A stretch of DNA of 64,000 bases from Rhizopus arrhizus. Its lineage: Eukaryota > Mucoromycota > Mucoromycetes > Mucorales > Rhizopodaceae. Position 1 is the first letter of the stretch. Each line of letters opens with the position of its first letter. Below are positions 23,551 to 35,130 of the stretch, in pieces. Where the stretch lies: contig JAKZZE010000030.1 of NCBI GenBank assembly GCA_024220505.1, forward strand, positions 398,501 through 462,500. The letters are read 5' to 3'. The notes under the pieces are model-generated. The model searched no databases, had not been told where the DNA came from, and saw nothing but the letters and a program-made list of their open reading frames with translations. The translations under genes and the position numbers were made by a program.

Positions 23551-24641
23551 TATTGTGTTTTTCAGCAATTAAGAGACAGTCTCAGAGAAAATAAGAGAAA
23601 ATTATTGGATAAAATAAGAGAAAATTTTAGATCAATTAAGAGAAAACTGACCAATAAAATAAGAGAAAAACTCAGGAAAAATTAAGAGAAAAAAAAAGGG
23701 GCAATTAGTAGAAAGCTTATTTATGCTTTAATCTCATTATAAGTTTTTCTCCAGGGCTAAGCACTTTTCAAAGAATCCGAGGGAATGGTGGATCCAGCCT
23801 TGGCAGTCTTTCTTGGTTACCTTGAAGCAGGCATCCATGATTCTGGGTGTGAGTGTCTCACCAGTTTCGAAAGGTTTTCTTTTGACACCATACTTCACCT
23901 TCGACCAGAATAGCTCAATTGGGTTTAGGAATGGTGAGTATGGTGGAAGATATGCACACCTATAGCCTCTGCTTTCTATCAAATTTCTTACTGTAGCTGG
24001 CTTATGTATGGAAGCATTGTCCATTACCAAGTAAAAGCCCCTCATGTTGTTTCGGTCAAGAACATCCATCACATTACTCAAGTAATTTAGATAATGCTCG
24101 GCCCTTGTTCCAACTTTGGCTGTTGTTGTAACAACTTTACCATCTACTCTTCTCTTCTTAGCTCCCGAAACCATTATTGGCTTTCTCAAAGAAATGTCAA
24201 TAACGCCGGCACTTGAGATGGCACCAAGGATGGTTATTGTAGTGCCTTTTGAAGCAGGGACAGTTGTCTTAGCAGGTGCTCCCTTCTTAGACCAGCCACG
24301 AGTGCGTGTCATGTGAAGATTGAATCCTGCTTCATCCAAAAATACGCAATTGTTCTCAAAGCCCATTTCTCTATCAGCTAGCCATTGAAGGATGGTCTCC
24401 TTTCTCTTCTTCAAAGTTTCTTCTGAATTTCTAGCAACTGAAATCTTCTCCAACTTCTTCATAGATAGTGCACAGCTGGTCCTAAGATGTCTGTATACTG
24501 CGGATAGGCTTGCAGAGAGACTTGGAAACTCTATGATCAACAACTCGTGTATTCCAGCTACAGTTGTAGTTGAACGCTCATCAACAAGGTCGATAATAAA
24601 CTTCGAGTGCTTCTCAGTAATTATCACACATATGCATATAC
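23551..24641 (-). mobile_element. Element A (Tc1/IS630-like DD34E), 5'-truncated, left copy
   Basis: The element contains a DD34E transposase ORF and a subterminal block (about 23580-23690) with several copies of an ATAAGAGAAAA motif. The end nearest PNG1 lacks any matching terminal repeat and the N-terminal DNA-binding half of the transposase, so it is truncated at the junction with PNG1 exon 5. The other end reaches a TA. Confidence 0.8.
23737..24627 (-). pseudogene. DD34E transposase of element A, N-terminally truncated, left copy
   Basis: A 296-codon open frame without an ATG at its start (GTG; first Met near residue 56). Residues 1-55 hold only the second helix-turn-helix part of the paired DNA-binding domain. 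The catalytic triad is visible: VFLDEAGFN (D98), VMDNASIH and NPIELFW, with 34 residues between the second Asp and the Glu, as in Tc1/IS630-type enzymes. The catalytic core is intact, but loss of the N-terminal DNA-binding region and of one terminal repeat makes the copy probably inactive. Confidence 0.85.
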
Positions 24642-25491
24642 CTTATCCCAGGCTTCCTCACAAGAATCACAATGGATCCAACGTTGTTCGTACTCAGAAT
24701 AGACTTCTGTCCAAACATGATCAGTTGTGTCATATACAATTCTGACATCTGCTCCAATTGCTCGGCAGCATAACGCGAAACACTGTGAATAAGGTGAATT
24801 GAGAGTTTTCGTTACAACTTTTCGGGGCTACTTACGTTAGCCCATTCGCCACATCGTCCTCTCCTTGTTTCCAACAACTTTCCCGGATCACTACAACAAT
24901 TCTGAGTTGTATGAAATTATTGATGTTGATGATTATTACTTGTATCGAGGAAATCGAGTAACCTGTCGACAAGTTGTGCATTGGTATAGTTCGATTGTAT
25001 GTGCTCCATACTTGAGATCTTCAGCGTTAGGTGTTCCTAGTCCTATTGATTGAGTTTGTGTCTATCAAAGGTATAAATACCTTGAAAACATTTAGCAATA
25101 AAATACAATCGCTTTACATTTGAACAGTAATCACAAGGTGCATTGTTCACCCAAACAAAAAAGTCATTTTTAAACCAATGTAGTAGTCGTCGAACAAGCA
25201 AATCTTCAAGAGAACCACTTTCTTCTGCTTCTGCTTCGTCATAAAGTCTTTGCAGAGGAATGACTTCCATTGCTTTATCCTACATCTTACGTAAGTTCCT
25301 GTCTTTACGAATTGAAGCGCGTGTCGACATACTAATAGGTCTCTGCTTTCATAAAGAAATGCAACTGTGCCATTACGTTCCAAATGACTCAAGAAAGACT
25401 TTTCTTGAACACTTTGGGGTGGTTGTATATGCTGGCGTAGATAAGTAAACCAACGATCAGTGATTTGCCTCGCAATCTCGTTTGTATTCAT
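24624..25491 (-). pseudogene. PNG1: Peptide:N-glycanase (PNG1), 3'-truncated, left copy
   Basis: Five exons, 25333-25491, 25118-25279, 24940-25061, 24836-24890 and 24624-24782, give 218 aa. Motifs: zinc cysteines CDYC (102/105) and CTTC (135/138), WFKNDFFVWV, RFPRYNDPGKLLETRRG, and the transglutaminase-like triad Cys161 (RCGEWAN), His188 (TDHVWTEV) and Asp205 (HCDSCE). PNG1 removes N-glycans from misfolded glycoproteins in the cytosol. The reading runs five codons into element A and stops (VYAYV), so the C-terminal part of the usual protein of about 350 aa is lost. Identical to the right copy. Confidence 0.85.
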
Positions 25492-25569
25492 AATATAAAT
25501 GAATAGAAAAAAGATAAAAAAATAGACAATCATTTGATAGTAAGGGGAAAATGAACTTTAATGCAAAAT

Positions 25570-25812
25570 TTACGGGTTGGCGGCTTGAATATCCCAAGCA
25601 TTTTCCTTTGTATTATACTTGTATACCTAAGAAAAGCGTTGTAAAATAAGTAACAATCTTGTATATTATGTCTGTTTACCGTTCGTTTAGGTGGGAAGAC
25701 GTTATAATCAAAATGTTCTACTTCTGTCACTTTGTATAGTAATAAACAAAAGTTATCCATAGCGATATCATAGACAACAGACGTTTCATTTTGTTTGAGT
25801 GATTGGCAAGTA
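25570..25812 (-). pseudogene. Small unknown gene fragment cut by element B, left copy
   Basis: Mirror of 37385-37627. An exon beginning at the TA of the element B insertion continues to FDYNVFPPKRT, then a 53-nt intron with GTAAAC/TTAG and a final exon VYKYNTKENAWDIQAANP. The splice is in phase. The 5' part is absent, removed or displaced by element B. Family not recognised. Confidence 0.45.
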
Positions 25813-26098
25813 CAGTGCCTCCACCCCCAATTTTCGCTTTCCAACGAGCTGATTTCGCTTTGATCTCCGACCAACTTTCGTTTTTATAAAGTCCAATTTT
25901 CGCTTCTTTATTGGCCAAAGTTCGTTTTGGTAAGGGCTCATTTTCGCTTTTGTCACTTCCAAAGTTCGTTTTTGTTCGTTTCAAAGTTCGCTTTTGCATC
26001 ACTCAATTTTCGTGTTTAATCTCAAGGTTTATTAAAGCGGCTCTTTATTGAGGCATTTTTGAAAGTTGTTGACAGAGTGATTTGCAATGTTGTGAAGA
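25812..26098. mobile_element. Element B terminal repeat and 3' end, left copy
   Basis: Begins at TA with CAGTGCCTCCACCCCCAATT, a Tc1-like terminus, and continues with alternating GCGAAAATTG and CGAACTTTG motifs (reverse complement on this strand), then the last codons of the element B transposase. The element stops at the LINE insertion; its body is absent here but present at 35740-37384. Confidence 0.75.
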
Positions 26099-26100
26099 GC
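26088..26100. repeat. LINE target-site duplication, 5' side
   Basis: TGTTGTGAAGAGC directly precedes the LINE and recurs at 31338-31350 after its poly-A tail. Confidence 0.9.
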
Positions 26101-26101
26101 C

Positions 26102-27376
26102 ATGGTTCTTCCCAACTCCCAAACTTTCAATTCGGAGGTGGGACTTCATTTCTCGCCACCCTTTCGTAAACCGAGACATAAATCATATGCCCAAGCAGTG
26201 ACAACAGCTACCAAAGTATCCCTGATGCATGATCATATAATGCCTCCCCACAGTGACGAGCCGTCCAGACTCAACACTCTTCAAACTAGTATTTTTCGCA
26301 CTTCGAGAACAAAGGGTGCCTTTTTATTCGATATTTCACCTTGCAAAGGAAAATACACTGACCAACAGAGCATGGTGTTGTTAAAGGAACAACACCCAAA
26401 CGTGCACGCATGTGTTCCATTGAGCGATGGACCTCGACGATATCTTGAAGTTTATATTATGCCTCAGAAAGATTACAACGATATCGCCCAGACGGGTCTC
26501 ACATTCCCAGATGTCAATTTAGTAGTGTATCCACGTGCTGCTCTTGGAGAGTCAGCTAAAGTGGTCAATCTTAAACTTACTCATCTCCCAATGCTACCAG
26601 CTGAAGAAGTTAAAAAAGGTTTAGCAAAGAGTTTGGCTGTCTTTGGTGATATTATGGATGTAGGAATTTCGACCGACACCGCTACGGGTTTCTTTATGGG
26701 AACGGGTTATGCAGTTTTGAATATACAACAGGACCCCAGTGCGTTTGATGAACATAAATTTCAAGCACTTAGCCATCAAATTAGTTGGTGTGAATCTCCT
26801 GATGATTTCTTTCATGCGACTTGGAACAATATGCCTACATGGTGCCGCTATTGTCATAAGGAAGGGCACACCAAAATTGAATGTCCTCAATCCAGAGCAC
26901 GTATCATTTGTTACTCCTGCCATCAAAATGGTCACCGATCCTTTGAGTGTCCTCGTAAAAATATGTCGATAAACGCATACAAAAAGAGGGATCGTAAGTC
27001 TTATCAAATATCCCTACCAGCTCCCTCCTTGTCTTTTGACCAAACAGCAACCACCCCAGACACTGATGATGACCCTGATGATTTCGAATACCAAGAAGAG
27101 GACGGCGAAGATATGTCCATCACCTCAGAAGGAACAAGTGATGATAGGATTGACAATGAAGAACTCAGTCAACTCAAACAAGATCTTGGAAAGCCAGCTT
27201 TACAAACACACAATATTAATAACAGATTAGAACCCAATGAATTGACTGACATATCAAGTTATACAACAAACAAAGAATTAACAACAATTGAATGGACAAC
27301 GGACGAACTTAATAGTGAACAACGGGGATCATCCCCGGAAGGGCGAATGCGCTCTTCGATTAAATCCCCACAATAA
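26102..27376 (+). CDS. LINE ORF1, zinc-knuckle nucleic-acid-binding protein
   Basis: 424 aa without stops. Two CCHC zinc knuckles lie near residues 248-285: CRYCHKEGHTKIEC and CYSCHQNGHRSFEC. The C-terminal third is acidic and low in complexity. Such proteins coat the element RNA in the cytoplasm. The stop lies 4 nt before the first ATG of ORF2. Confidence 0.9.
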   Translation: MVLPNSQTFNSEVGLHFSPPFRKPRHKSYAQAVTTATKVSLMHDHIMPPHSDEPSRLNTLQTSIFRTSRTKGAFLFDISPCKGKYTDQQSMVLLKEQHPNVHACVPLSDGPRRYLEVYIMPQKDYNDIAQTGLTFPDVNLVVYPRAALGESAKVVNLKLTHLPMLPAEEVKKGLAKSLAVFGDIMDVGISTDTATGFFMGTGYAVLNIQQDPSAFDEHKFQALSHQISWCESPDDFFHATWNNMPTWCRYCHKEGHTKIECPQSRARIICYSCHQNGHRSFECPRKNMSINAYKKRDRKSYQISLPAPSLSFDQTATTPDTDDDPDDFEYQEEDGEDMSITSEGTSDDRIDNEELSQLKQDLGKPALQTHNINNRLEPNELTDISSYTTNKELTTIEWTTDELNSEQRGSSPEGRMRSSIKSPQ

Positions 27377-27380
27377 TAAT

Positions 27381-30300
27381 ATGAAGAATAATATCCTATG
27401 TCAATATGCCTCGTTAAATACTAATAGCCTAATCAAAACACATGCACCACAAATTCAAAAAGATTATATCCGTTACTTACGCCTTCAAAAATATGACATT
27501 TTGTGCTTTCAGGAAACCCATGCTTCGACTCCTGAACTTATACAATCTCTCGACATTCATTTTCAAGCCAAAGAATCACACTGGACTCCTCACGTTGGTA
27601 TACTTTCTTTCAACAGCAACTTTCATATTACCACCATTGATACGTCCGCTACATTCATTTCAACACGTTTCCAACTATGTAAAGTGGAGCATCCGCAACA
27701 TTTCTATGATCCTTTCTACATATTAAACATATATGCCCCAGCTCACTCGAACAAGGAAAGACGAGAATTCTTTGATAATTTAACGGCCATGCTGTATGCT
27801 ATGCATGAAAACATACATTTCGACCGTTTGATCATTGCAGGCGATTTCAATTATTCTAACTTTCGTTTGGACAGATTATCATATGCAACTTCTTCTAACT
27901 GGCGCGTCTTGCTAGGTTCTTGTTTTCAAAACTGTATGGAGATGAATGACATGTCTGTTATACCAACTTTCCAACGTCACCAGTCCAACACATTAGTTAG
28001 TTCAGTCATTGATTATATTTACGCCGGTCTCAATATCCATCATACTCTCAAAGACGCACAAGTTATTCGTCTTCACCAATCCTGGTCGGATCATTCAATT
28101 TTGCACATCAGTTTTACGGCCGGACTGTCACCTACGGGCCCAGGGCTTTGGCGTGCGAACCCGATTTACGCGTCTCATCCCGCTTTGCAGAAGCAGCTCA
28201 TTGACAAAATAACCAAACAGATGACTAGCTTTGAACACAGCACTCTCACTCCCGAAGAAAAGTGGGATAAAGTCAAATTTACCACCAAAAAGGTTATCAG
28301 GAACTACAGTTACACGTATGTTGATTGGCGAACTTCTACCATTCGACACTTGGAACGCAAGAGGAATAGAATTCTACGTGGTAAACCGCCAATGGCGCTT
28401 CGAACACAACTGATTACACCTATTGACAAAGTTTTGGGGAGATTACAGCAGGAACTAACTACAATTGAAGGTCTTAAAGCTGACGCAAAATGGCGAGAAC
28501 AGGGAGAAAAGTCCGCTGGCTTTTTCAAACGTTTACATCAACAGCGTACGATACAACAACATATGACAGCTATCAAACACTTGGATACTGACCCCTCCAA
28601 TGAAACTCGCACTTCTGATCCGGACGTCATGAGAGAAATTGTACAAAAATATTATCAGCAGCTATACACTACAGATAGAGTGACAGAAGTCGAAATTGAT
28701 AAGTATTTACAGACGATCAATTTTAATCGTCAGGTCGACAGTTTGGAAAATGACGCCCTGATTGCTCCTATCACTTTAGACGATCTTTTAGAGCAGGTCA
28801 AACGAAGCCCTAACCAGAGCAGTCCAGGTCAGGATGGTTTGGGATATCAATTTCTCAACGTTCTCTTTCGTATTCCAGCACTACAACCTCTTATTCTAGA
28901 GGTCTACAACAGAGCATTAACTAGCGAGGTCACACCCAGCTCTTGGAAGGAAATCCGAGTGAGACTTTTACCAAAGAAAGGGGACCTGACTAACTTAAAA
29001 AACTGGAGACCAATCTCACTAATCAATTGTGATGCAAAGATTTTCACCAAAGTACTCAATCTTCGTTTATCTACTATAGTCAATGACATTATTGAACCTT
29101 CCCAAACAGGATTTATCCGTGGTCGCTTCATTGGTGACAACGGTCTGCTTCTACACTTGGTGATTCAGCAAGCTCAATTTACTAACTATTCGGGGCTAGA
29201 TCTTCTGTTAGACCAAGAAAAAGCATACGATAGGGTCAACCCTCAATATCTGGTCCGAGTACTCAAATCTTTTGGGTTTCACGACAAATTTGTCCGATGT
29301 ATTCATCATCTATTCTTTGGAAACTCTGTCCAGATCAATGTCAATGGTTTTTTTTCACAAACCATCGATCAACAACGCGGATTACGTCAGGGAGATCCTT
29401 TGTCTCCGCTACTTTTCAACTTGGCTCTGGAACCTTTGCTACTTGCTATTAATCAAGACAATGAAATCATTGGCTATACCTTTTTTGATTCAGATACAGA
29501 ACATCGCGTGAAAACTTTAGCTTACGCGGACGATATATGTACAATTCTTCACAGCGTCAATGATTACGACCGACTGCAACATCACCTACTTCGATACTCG
29601 ACGGTTTCTAACGCCAAATTTAATAAACACAAGACGGAAGCCTTTTCCCTCAATGGACATTCTGAAGACTCTTGGCAATCCTTTATTCAACGCCAACAGA
29701 TATCAACTTACCATACTGCTAGCTCCCCTGCGCCTTTTCGTTATCTTGGTTACCATATCATCTACAATGCATCTCAACGCGTTTTTCTACAAAACAAATT
29801 ACTCGCAGAAGTCAAAGACCAGGTACTAATATATACGCAGCGGCAACTTTCTTTACGGGGACGAACCACAATCATGAATACACTGATTCTCTCCAAGATA
29901 TGGTACAGCCTACGCCTTTTCCAACCCACACAAAGTTTCTTCCAATCACTACGTACAATTATTTACGGCTTTGTATGGAAACGCAAACAACCTTTGGTTT
30001 CTTTCGATCAACTGTGCTTCTCCCATTGCCCAAGGGGGATTGGGTGTTCTGAATCCTCAATTACAGCATTTGGTCCTCCAGATTCGACACCTTCACCATA
30101 TTTTTGATGACCCCAACCCTCAGTCCCTAGTTCACACTGCGGTATCCCACCATTTATCCATCATTGCCGGTCACGAAGAATTCAACTTTATCTCCCTTGT
30201 CGTCCCAGCTTTCAGAAAACACGAACTCAATCAACCTTGGTCCATCTTACATGCGATTTACAAAGCCTATGACCACTTTGATATTGCCCACGATTTCTCA

Positions 30301-31176
30301 TCACTGTCGATCTCCAATCAGCTGAAACTGCCCTTAAACAAGATGTTTACATCCATTCCAGACCTCCATTGGCTACATCGGCACCCACGTTTCCCAGCCT
30401 CTTCCTTTTTTATCATTGACGATCAAACCCGCCGTCTAAGACTTCGAGTACGAGGCGAATATCCAATCAAACATGGATTGTGCCATAGTTTATATAAAGA
30501 CATACTACAACGCCGAACGGCTAAACTACAACCATACCTATGGAACTTCATTCTAAGCGACATACCAAACTTGGATGAGGACCATACTCCCGATCAACTA
30601 GCTCAACAATTTTGCTCTCATCCTTTATGGAAAAAATTTAACGCTGGTAATTATCGCCAGTTGGCCAAAAACAATCGACATCAATCTAAGATCAAGCTAC
30701 CTTCTTCTCGCCTAAGGCTTTTTTGGACCTCATCCATGCTCCTTCAGGCTCGTGCAGTCTGGTGTCGTATACTCAATTACAAGCTTCCCACAATGTCCTA
30801 CTTACATAGTATCCGAGTCGTTGCCTCCGCTCAATGTCGCTTATGCGAAGATGCCGACGATTCGCTTCAACACTTCTTGATACTGTGCCCCCTTAAACTC
30901 CCTATATGGCTTTCTATTTTTCAACACTTCTTCCCGGGTCATCACATAGAACGTGAACACATTTGGAACTTGATTAAATCGCTTGAACCACCTCCGTCTA
31001 TCACTCGATCCCATTATCAACAACTTATCACTATTGCTTCAACTTCTCTTTGGTATATGTGGTCTTCCTACTGGCAAAATGTCTTTCAGGATGTACCTTT
31101 CCTAACAGCTGACATTAGTGCCAAAATTATATCTCAAGTTTCAATTCTCCAAAATAGCCACCTAATGCTTAACTAG
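27381..31176 (+). pseudogene. LINE ORF2, endonuclease-reverse transcriptase with one frameshift
   Basis: From the ATG at 27381 the frame shows APE endonuclease motifs (FQETHA, YAPAHSNKERREF, IAGDFNYS, SDHSILH) and then reverse transcriptase motifs: QTGFIRGRFIGDN, LLLDQEKAYDRV, RGLRQGDPLSPLLFN and LAYADDI. It breaks near 30018 and continues in the next frame from SPIAQGGLGVLNPQ to 31176, including the Cys/His motif CRLCEDADDSLQHFLILC. One extra T at 30018-30019 explains the shift. Both halves are otherwise open, so the copy is young; the shift removes the C-terminal region and probably blocks retrotransposition. Confidence 0.88.
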
Positions 31177-31337
31177 TGTCCTTACGCATATACCATTTTA
31201 TTTTCTACCCTTTTCTCCTTTTGTTTATTTAATTTTTCCTCTCATTTTCCCTTACTATACATATTCTAGTCCCACCACTCCGCGATGTGTGACTCAAAGT
31301 TAAATAAAATTCACTTTTACAAAAAAAAAAAAAAAAA

Positions 31338-31350
31338 TGTTGTGAAGAGC
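31338..31350. repeat. LINE target-site duplication, 3' side
   Basis: Exact copy of 26088-26100, directly after the poly-A tail. Confidence 0.9.
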
Positions 31351-32950
31351 GTCCGTAAATCGGACCTCTGATTATGGATGATGACGTCGAAAGAATTTCG
31401 CGCGTTTTTTATTTTTTCATTTTTTTTCATTTGCACTTATATATTTGATTTTTTTTTTTTTTTTGGCACTAATCCATGGAAGAGAATCGCAACCATGGTT
31501 TATATTTTTGATCTTATACACAATTTTCCACCAAACAGTTTTATTGCATATCTTAGAAGTATCATGGATAAGAGTGTCATTGGTGGTTTGGCGTTTCAAG
31601 TATTGTAGTTTCTTTTAAGAAGTTGCCGTAATTCTTCAAGGTCAATATTTCGTGCTCTTTTAAAGATAAGTATACACGTTAAGAATACTGCAAGAAAAAC
31701 ACAAGGCTTTGTACACATGAACCCTGCCCTACGCCGGAGAAATTCGCTGGCTGCCTTGATGAACAATTGTTCGTCTCCAGCCGGGAGTGGGAGCCGTATA
31801 TTGTCTTTGTGGGAGGATGGCACGGTTGAACCCTGCCCTACGCCGGAGAAATTCGCTGGCTGCCTTGATGAACAATTGTTCGTCTCCAGCCGGGAGTGGG
31901 AAGTTGTCACTCTCCTCTTGTAAATCGATAAGGCATTTTGGTTTTACTCACTTCATTATAGGTCTAAATTTAACTACGGCAAAGCCAATGCTTTTGATAC
32001 CAACAGTTTTCGATGGATTGACGATTCTCCTCTCTCTCTCTCTCTCTCTCTCTCTATTCTACTCGCGGCGTCATCACTTCTTCTTATATAGCCCTCAACA
32101 CATGTATATATTTGTTTTATTTAAAACGAAAGAACATAGCAGCAAAACCAAGTAGATTTAATTGCTCCAAATTTTGGAACCATAATGCTTAACATGTACT
32201 TATCCCGAAAATGGTCAATTTACAAAAACTTCTTCCACCTTAATAAACGCAGTCTGATGATCTCGTTTTTGAACTGCAGGTTGGCATGTCAATATCACTA
32301 CTATTGACTTTCGTAAAAAAACAGACAGCTCTTGCCACTGAAGTGTTTTTGCTGGAAATTCATCGGCTTTTGAGAAGAAAAAGTCGGTCACAAATGGCTG
32401 GTTATAAGTTGGCATATGTCAATATACTATCCTTTTCCCGTTTTTGTTCAAGATGTATTCTTGCAAAATTCTTATACACCCTTCTCCCTCCTATTACTAA
32501 GTAAATATGAATGATATACACTTCTGGAATACATATAATAAACTAAAAGACTTCTTCCTTTTACTTTGTTCACTCAAGAAAACTGCTTCTTTACTTTTCA
32601 TTCTTTAATTCTTGGACTTTAATACACAAAATCACCCTACTAACCAAGCCTTGAACAGGCTTTCTGAACAGCTTAGCGAGAACTTATAATGTACCGTTCT
32701 TCGTTGCTTTTACATGACTTTGGTACGAATAAATAACTTTGTATCGATTTTTCTGGCAACCAAGATGAAGAGAAAGCGGGGAAAGAGGAAATTGATGAAT
32801 GAGAGGATGACAACGAATGAACAATAGAGCCATCCTTTTCTTCTGCAATTTCATATCATGATAGGCTCTGATCATCATTCAGTATATATCTGTAGTATTC
32901 CTGAGTCTATGAATACTGAATCGCTTATAATTTATTCCTCCTAGAATAAA
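31351..32950. other. Loop DNA with no supported gene
   Basis: Starts with a small palindrome (GTCCG-TAAAT-CGGAC). It contains T-rich tracts, a 109-bp tandem duplication (listed separately), a (TC) run at about 32030-32056 and one reverse-strand 66-codon ORF at 32215-32415 without recognisable family. Confidence 0.4.
31719..31909. repeat. 109-bp direct tandem duplication
   Basis: Two copies, starting at 31719 and 31828, of a unit beginning GAACCCTGCCCTACGCCGGA. About 82 bp of the second copy are present and look identical to the first. It is GC-richer than its surroundings and open in some frames, which suggests a coding origin, but no family is recognised. Confidence 0.8.
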
Positions 32951-32954
32951 TACT

Positions 32955-33345
32955 ACTGTATATGAGACGATCGCCAGATTTAGAGGACATAGCGTTCACA
33001 CCTACAAAATCAAGAACAAGCCTGCACCAGTTGGGTGCGAAATTCTTGGTTTGTGTGATGCTGGGTACACTTTCTCCTTCTTGCCCAAATCCAGAATTGA
33101 GAAGAGCAAGGAGCTCGAGGCTCAAACCTTGGCTGGTACTGATGGCGGCTAAGTGACGGCCGTCGTTAAAAGGTCGTATGGCTTGTCGAGCAACTTCCCC
33201 TTGCCCAAGTCAGCTTGAAGTTCAATGTTTATATGGACAATTACTTTTCTTCAGTAATATTGCTCAAGCATCTTAGAACAGCTGATGTTGGAGCGTGTAA
33301 CACCGCTCGCCGCAACAGTGGTAAGTTCTATTGTGCATTACTAAG
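32955..33345 (+). pseudogene. PiggyBac-like transposase relic
   Basis: The reading includes ETIARFRGHSVHTYKIK, NKPAPVGCEILGLCDAGY and, after a TAA (about 33150) and a one-base frame change, KFNVYMDNYFSSVILLKHLR and CNTARRNSGKF. These follow the order and spacing of the piggyBac/PGBD DDE domain (F-x-GR/H-S, KP...G...LCD, MDNYFSS..LL). Only the middle of the domain survives; no TTAA-flanked terminal repeats were seen. Confidence 0.75.
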
Positions 33346-33440
33346 ACAAGAAACTGTTTTACTGTATATCATGAAGAATAAATTATTACTATAGCTTTAA
33401 ATTTTAAAAAATAAGATATATACAAAATATGTATAGTTAT

Positions 33441-35088
33441 TTATGCATTTGGAATATAAACTGGCGATTTTGGCCCGTCATCAGCAATCTGTACCATGTG
33501 CTTATTCTCGTTTAGCCGGACAATTTGAGGGCATACAAGCTCAAGTAGCGAGGAGCAAGGGACGTTTTTTTTCAAATCGCCGGTCTGTCTCTTTCTTATC
33601 ATGCTCATCTTTCAAGACATCCAGCATACCCATTGTTTCTTCCAGTGCACTCTATATATGATACGGGATGTTAAAAGTAGGTTAATTCTGTATCTCCAAA
33701 TACGTAATAAGCAAGAATAGGTATACATACAGCCAGCGTAAGAGTGAAGGTCACAAAGTGCACAGTGTTGTTCTTCTGCTTGCGAAATTCATCAATGACT
33801 CCAACACGCTGCTCTTTGTTCATCACGTATACGCCAGGAACAGGTGTTGACATCGTCCAGTGACGAATTCCTCGGTCTATTTGGAGTGGTGGCGACAGTC
33901 AAAAACCGAATCAAACAATGTGTGAATCAACTTACCGTGCGTATGGACAAAATGGAGCTTTAGTCTTGAGAACGTTTCAAAGCTGCCATACTTGTACAGG
34001 CTGGCGATTGTCCTTATCATGGCCAAGAGGCCAAACATTGCCTTGTGATGATCAAAGCTTGTTTTGCCTTTGGAATTCTCGCCGTATGACGAAGAAACTT
34101 CAGACAGTAAAATCTCTGTCGACAAGTCCTCCACCAAGATCTTTCCATCTGCATTATATTTCAGACGTCCATCGGTAATCCCTTGACTTTGTAATTGCAT
34201 GGTCATAGCGTTAAGCTCGATCTCACCCGGAAAAAACAACACACTGCGACCGTGTTGCAGAAGGAAGTCATTGCAATTTCGCAACAGAGGGTCGACAACG
34301 TAAAAACGTAGACATCCTTCTGATGACGAAAGTGTCTTTCCTGCACCTGCAATCACCTCAAGACTATATTATCCTGTTTAGTTAGTTTACACACGTCCCT
34401 TTCTTTCTCTTTTTGGTTGAGAATAGGTAATGCTAAAGGGATGAAACTTACATTTGTTCCAAGGAACGGTTAATCAATGCTTTCTCAGCAGCACTGGTTG
34501 TGGTAACAATAGATCTGAGATTCTCAATTCCACTTTTAAATCCCTCAAGATCAATCTATTTGCATATTATGCAACATTAATATCGCCCTACTCATCTAAA
34601 TGTATTAAATCTTACTGCATCTGTTGCCTGCGAAACTGCTGGCTGGAACAGTCGATCTACAACTTTCAAATCGATGCTTATGTTCTTGTTAATGAGACGT
34701 TCATACATATCGGCCGGGAAGAGAGGGCGACGTCGCAACTCTTTACCGCACCAAATAATGTCGTGTCTTTCAGGGCTAAAATTCGACACGCTTGTCAGTC
34801 TTTGAGCAAGTGCCTCAACTTTAACTTACCTTAAGAACGAAAGTGTAGCAGTTTCTTGTAGGCCTTTCAAGAGCTTCTTCCAGCCGATCCAGATATCTTC
34901 TATCTCTTCGGCACCTTCCTCAATGCCACTGTTTTCTTCTTGATTATCCTCTTCATCGGTATCGTTTACATGCGTTCTCTTGCGACGTTGATTTTGCATC
35001 TCGTCTACTACTTCTTCGGCCATTTGGCTTTGCATACGTTTCTGAACAATAGTTAAAGTTAATAGAATGGCTTTTTATATTGTATTGT

Positions 35089-35130
<42 letters not shown>

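Larger units (their letters stand above)
23551..26098. repeat. Inverted duplication 2, left arm
   Basis: Reverse complement of 37100-39646. Equivalent positions sum to 63197 from 23737 to 26002 with no indel, and to 63198 at the inner end. Content from outside inward: element A, truncated PNG1, a small 5'-cut gene and one terminal repeat of element B with the last codons of its transposase. The outer limit falls on a TA dinucleotide (TATTGTGTTTTTCAGC). The inner limit is inside the 13-bp target duplication of the adjacent LINE. Confidence 0.93.
26101..31337 (+). mobile_element. Non-LTR retrotransposon (LINE, APE-endonuclease type)
   Basis: A 5.2 kb element with ORF1, ORF2, a poly-A tail of about 17 (31321-31337) and a 13-bp target-site duplication. 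ORF1 begins one base after the 5' duplication, so there is no 5' UTR; slight 5' truncation is likely. The endonuclease plus reverse transcriptase plus C-terminal Cys/His motif is typical of L1/Tx1-like or Tad-like elements; the exact clade needs phylogeny. Confidence 0.93.

Noticed and set aside
32030..32056. Microsatellites at 32.03, 53.29, 60.01 and 63.30 kb and many homopolymers as possible functional repeats
   Set aside because: Simple repeats are common in this AT-rich genome; no structure beyond length was seen.
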